A stretch of DNA of 7,135 bases. Origin: Myxococcota bacterium. Its GTDB lineage: Bacteria > Myxococcota > Polyangia > GCA-2747355 > JAKLHH01. Where the stretch lies: assembly GCA_022710245.1 (NCBI GenBank), contig JAKLHH010000383.1, positions 1-7,135 of the forward strand. Reading direction: 5' to 3'. Made by a program: the position numbers and the translations under genes. This document shows positions 5,663 to 7,135 of this stretch, piece after piece. Below the pieces are notes generated by a model. The model searched no databases. It had not been told where the DNA came from and worked only from the letters and a program-made list of their open reading frames with translations. Each line of letters starts with the position of its first letter. The first letter of the stretch is position 1.

Positions 5663-5782
5663 ATGCTCAGCAACCTCAGCCGGAACAGCGTGCGGCTCGC
5701 CAACAGCATGAGGATCGCGCTGCTCGCTAGCATCGGCGTGGGCCTCGCCTACTCCCTGCTCACCCAGCTCACCCACCTCTGA
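5663..5782 (+). CDS. Possible 39-residue single-span membrane protein
   Basis: ATG at 5663 is preceded by GAGG at 5653-5656, six bases upstream, which is a reasonable ribosome-binding site. The predicted product begins with a polar, basic stretch (MLSNLSRNSVRLANSMR) and then has one hydrophobic helix at about residues 18-36, ending near the C-terminus. Such a protein would insert with its basic N-terminus in the cytoplasm. I do not recognise a family. It sits alone between the beta-helix remnant and the Ser/Thr kinase, with 175 bases to the kinase ATG. It could be a real small membrane protein or a chance frame in non-coding DNA; the frame is also open upstream to 5510, but that part looks non-coding. 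Confidence 0.33.
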   Translation: MLSNLSRNSVRLANSMRIALLASIGVGLAYSLLTQLTHL

Positions 5783-5826
5783 GCAACTCCCAGCGAGCGG
5801 ACCGCTGCCGGGCGCCGGGCCCCGCA

Positions 5827-5866
5827 GGGCGTGGCGTTTTGCGACAGCCAGCAACGCCCTTGTAGT
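5827..5866 (+). promoter_or_regulatory. Weak promoter-like element and inverted repeat upstream of the kinase gene
   Basis: TTGCGA (5839-5844) and TGTAGT (5861-5866) are 16 bases apart, each matching 4 of 6 sigma70 consensus positions, in the only AT-richer patch before the kinase gene. An imperfect dyad surrounds it: GGGCGT (5827-5832) with ACGCCC (5854-5859), and TGGC (5832-5835) with GCCA (5847-5850). The dyad covers the -35 candidate, so an operator is possible. Judged by eye only. Confidence 0.22.
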
Positions 5867-5957
5867 TTCGGGCCCCGTTCCTTACCATTTCAGCAAGAAA
5901 GCCAAGGTCGTCCAAGTGCTCGGAGGCTCCAGGAGTCGCCCGCCCGGCGCGGATCCC

Positions 5958-7135
5958 ATGATCGGTCGGGTGCTGGGGGAGACCTATCAGGTCACCGGCC
6001 TCCTCGGCGAGGGCGGCATGGGGAAGGTCTACGAGGCGATCCACCTCCGGCTCGCCAACAAGCGCCTGGCGGTCAAGCTGATGCTCCCGGGGGTCGACTC
6101 CGATCCGGCCACCTACGCGCGCTTCCGGCGTGAGGCCGAGGTCGCCACGGCGCTCGGCCACCCGAACATCGTCGAGGTCGCCGACTTCAACATCACCGAG
6201 GAGGGCCAGGCCTACCTGGTGATGGAGCTCCTCGAGGGGCACGACCTCCACGGCGAGCTCGCCGGCTGCAGCCGGCTGGACCCCGAGCTGCTGCTCGAGC
6301 TCCTCGACCAGGTGGCGGCCGGGCTCGAGGCCGTGCACGCGCTCGGCGTCGTCCATCGCGATCTGAAGCCGGAGAACATCTTCCTCACCAGGACCACGAC
6401 CGGCGGCCTGCAGGTCAAGCTCCTCGACTTCGGTCTCTCGAAGATCAAGCACAGCAAGAGCGTGCTGACCCGCGACAACTCGATCTTCGGCACCCCCCAC
6501 TACATGTCCCCTGAGCAGGCGGAGGGGCAGATCGAGGAGATCGACCAGCAGACCGATGTCTTCGCCTGTGCTGTGATCGCCTACCAGTGCCTGAGCGGGG
6601 CGCTGCCCTTCGACGGGCCGTCGGTGCCAGGCATCCTCTACCAGGTCTGCCACATGGAGCCGCGGCCCGTGAGCGAGCTCGTCCGCGGCCTCTCGCGGCG
6701 GGTGGACGAGGTGCTCTCCCGCGGCTTCGCCAAGCGCAAGCAGGACCGCTACCTCACCGTCGGTGAGCTGGTGCGCGAGCTGGGCGCGGCGCTGCACGGC
6801 GAGGAGCTGACCAAGCCGCGGCGGGTCTCGCTGCCACCCCGGCCCGAGGAGGAAGTCACCGGGGAGCACGTGGTCGAGGTCTCGGGCGAGAACCTGATCG
6901 AGACGCCGCCCGACGCGGAGACCCCGGCCCTGGAGCGCCTGCCGCTGACGCGCGCCGTCAGCTCCGCGGAGCGGCTGGCGCCGACGCGCGCGCTGGCGTC
7001 CGCAGAGGAGCTGCCGCCGGCGCGGGTGCTGAGCGGCGCGGACCGGCTGCCGGCGACGCGTGCGCTGGTGCGGCCCCCCTCGGTCGACGAGCTTCAGACC
7101 CCGTCGCTGGAGGCGGCCACGCCGTTGCCCGAGGC
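5958..7135 (+). CDS. Hanks-type Ser/Thr protein kinase, N-terminal part (runs off window)
   Basis: There are 392 codons without a stop to the window end. It phosphorylates Ser/Thr of unknown partners; the visible part is cytoplasmic, with no membrane helix yet. Catalytic domain about 9-280: Gly loop GEGGMG 17-22, ATP-anchoring K40 (LAVKLM), helix-C Glu E59 or E61, catalytic loop HRDLKPEN with D135, K137 and N140, metal-binding DFG at 157-159, activation segment to GTPHYMSPEQ (178-187), D200, and R264 late in the C-lobe. HRD makes it an RD kinase, probably activated by activation-loop phosphorylation. The usual Gly five residues after D200 (DVFSLG type) is Ala205. After residue 285 comes a Pro/acid-rich segment with four 12-residue repeats. 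The chosen ATG has no good ribosome-binding site; GTG at 5916, with AAGG eight bases upstream, is an alternative adding 14 residues. Such kinases are abundant in myxobacteria. Confidence 0.93.
   Translation, partial: MIGRVLGETYQVTGLLGEGGMGKVYEAIHLRLANKRLAVKLMLPGVDSDPATYARFRREAEVATALGHPNIVEVADFNITEEGQAYLVMELLEGHDLHGELAGCSRLDPELLLELLDQVAAGLEAVHALGVVHRDLKPENIFLTRTTTGGLQVKLLDFGLSKIKHSKSVLTRDNSIFGTPHYMSPEQAEGQIEEIDQQTDVFACAVIAYQCLSGALPFDGPSVPGILYQVCHMEPRPVSELVRGLSRRVDEVLSRGFAKRKQDRYLTVGELVRELGAALHGEELTKPRRVSLPPRPEEEVTGEHVVEVSGENLIETPPDAETPALERLPLTRAVSSAERLAPTRALASAEELPPARVLSGADRLPATRALVRPPSVDELQTPSLEAATPLPE
6933..7076 (+). repeat. Four tandem 12-residue repeats in the kinase tail
   Basis: Residues 326-373 of the kinase consist of four 12-residue units: ERLPLTRAVSSA, ERLAPTRALASA, EELPPARVLSGA and DRLPATRALVRP. 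The consensus is E/D-R-L-x-x-T-R-A-L-x-S-A. At the DNA level these are four 36-bp units with clear divergence, so the repeats are not recent. Three of four keep a Thr-Arg pair, which could be a phosphorylation site; this is inference. Confidence 0.8.

Noticed and set aside
5816..5877. CGGGCCCCG occurring twice (5816-5824 and 5869-5877)
   Set aside because: A nine-base match made only of G and C in GC-rich DNA is likely chance.

Overview
The window is very GC-rich, with C or G at nearly every third codon position. It is densely packed on the plus strand and ends in a Ser/Thr protein kinase with a repeat-bearing tail. That combination fits a deltaproteobacterial or myxobacterial (Myxococcota-like) chromosome; this is inferred from gene content, not from a search.

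Bases 1-5061 hold a plus-strand cluster of envelope and signalling genes. It opens with the C-terminal half of a CreD-like inner-membrane protein cut by the window start. A small single-domain GIDE-like protein follows. After a short gap with pentanucleotide repeats and a plausible sigma70-type promoter come a CreB-like response regulator, a CreC-like sensor histidine kinase and an apolipoprotein N-acyltransferase (Lnt). The regulator and kinase overlap by one base and the kinase and lnt by four, so these three are almost certainly one translationally coupled operon. The cluster looks like a rearranged cre locus: creD lies upstream of creBC, a GIDE gene sits between them, and a lipoprotein-maturation enzyme is attached at the end. 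The simplest reading is a two-component system that senses the periplasm and is tied to envelope or lipoprotein maintenance.

Bases 5062-5957 are mostly non-coding and look eroded. They hold a 9-bp tandem repeat, two copies of a 66-bp repeat 160 bp apart, each containing a symmetric 47-bp nested dyad, and a minus-strand gene remnant. The remnant encodes a signal peptide and the start of a parallel beta-helix (polysaccharide-lyase-like) protein, and its similarity stops at the edge of the second repeat. A possible 39-residue single-span membrane protein and the leader of the next gene follow.

Bases 5958-7135 encode the N-terminal 392 residues of a Hanks-type Ser/Thr kinase that runs off the window. 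The catalytic domain has all the main motifs. It is followed by a Pro/acid-rich segment with four tandem 12-residue repeats.

No rRNA, tRNA, CRISPR array, complete insertion sequence or strong intrinsic terminator was seen.
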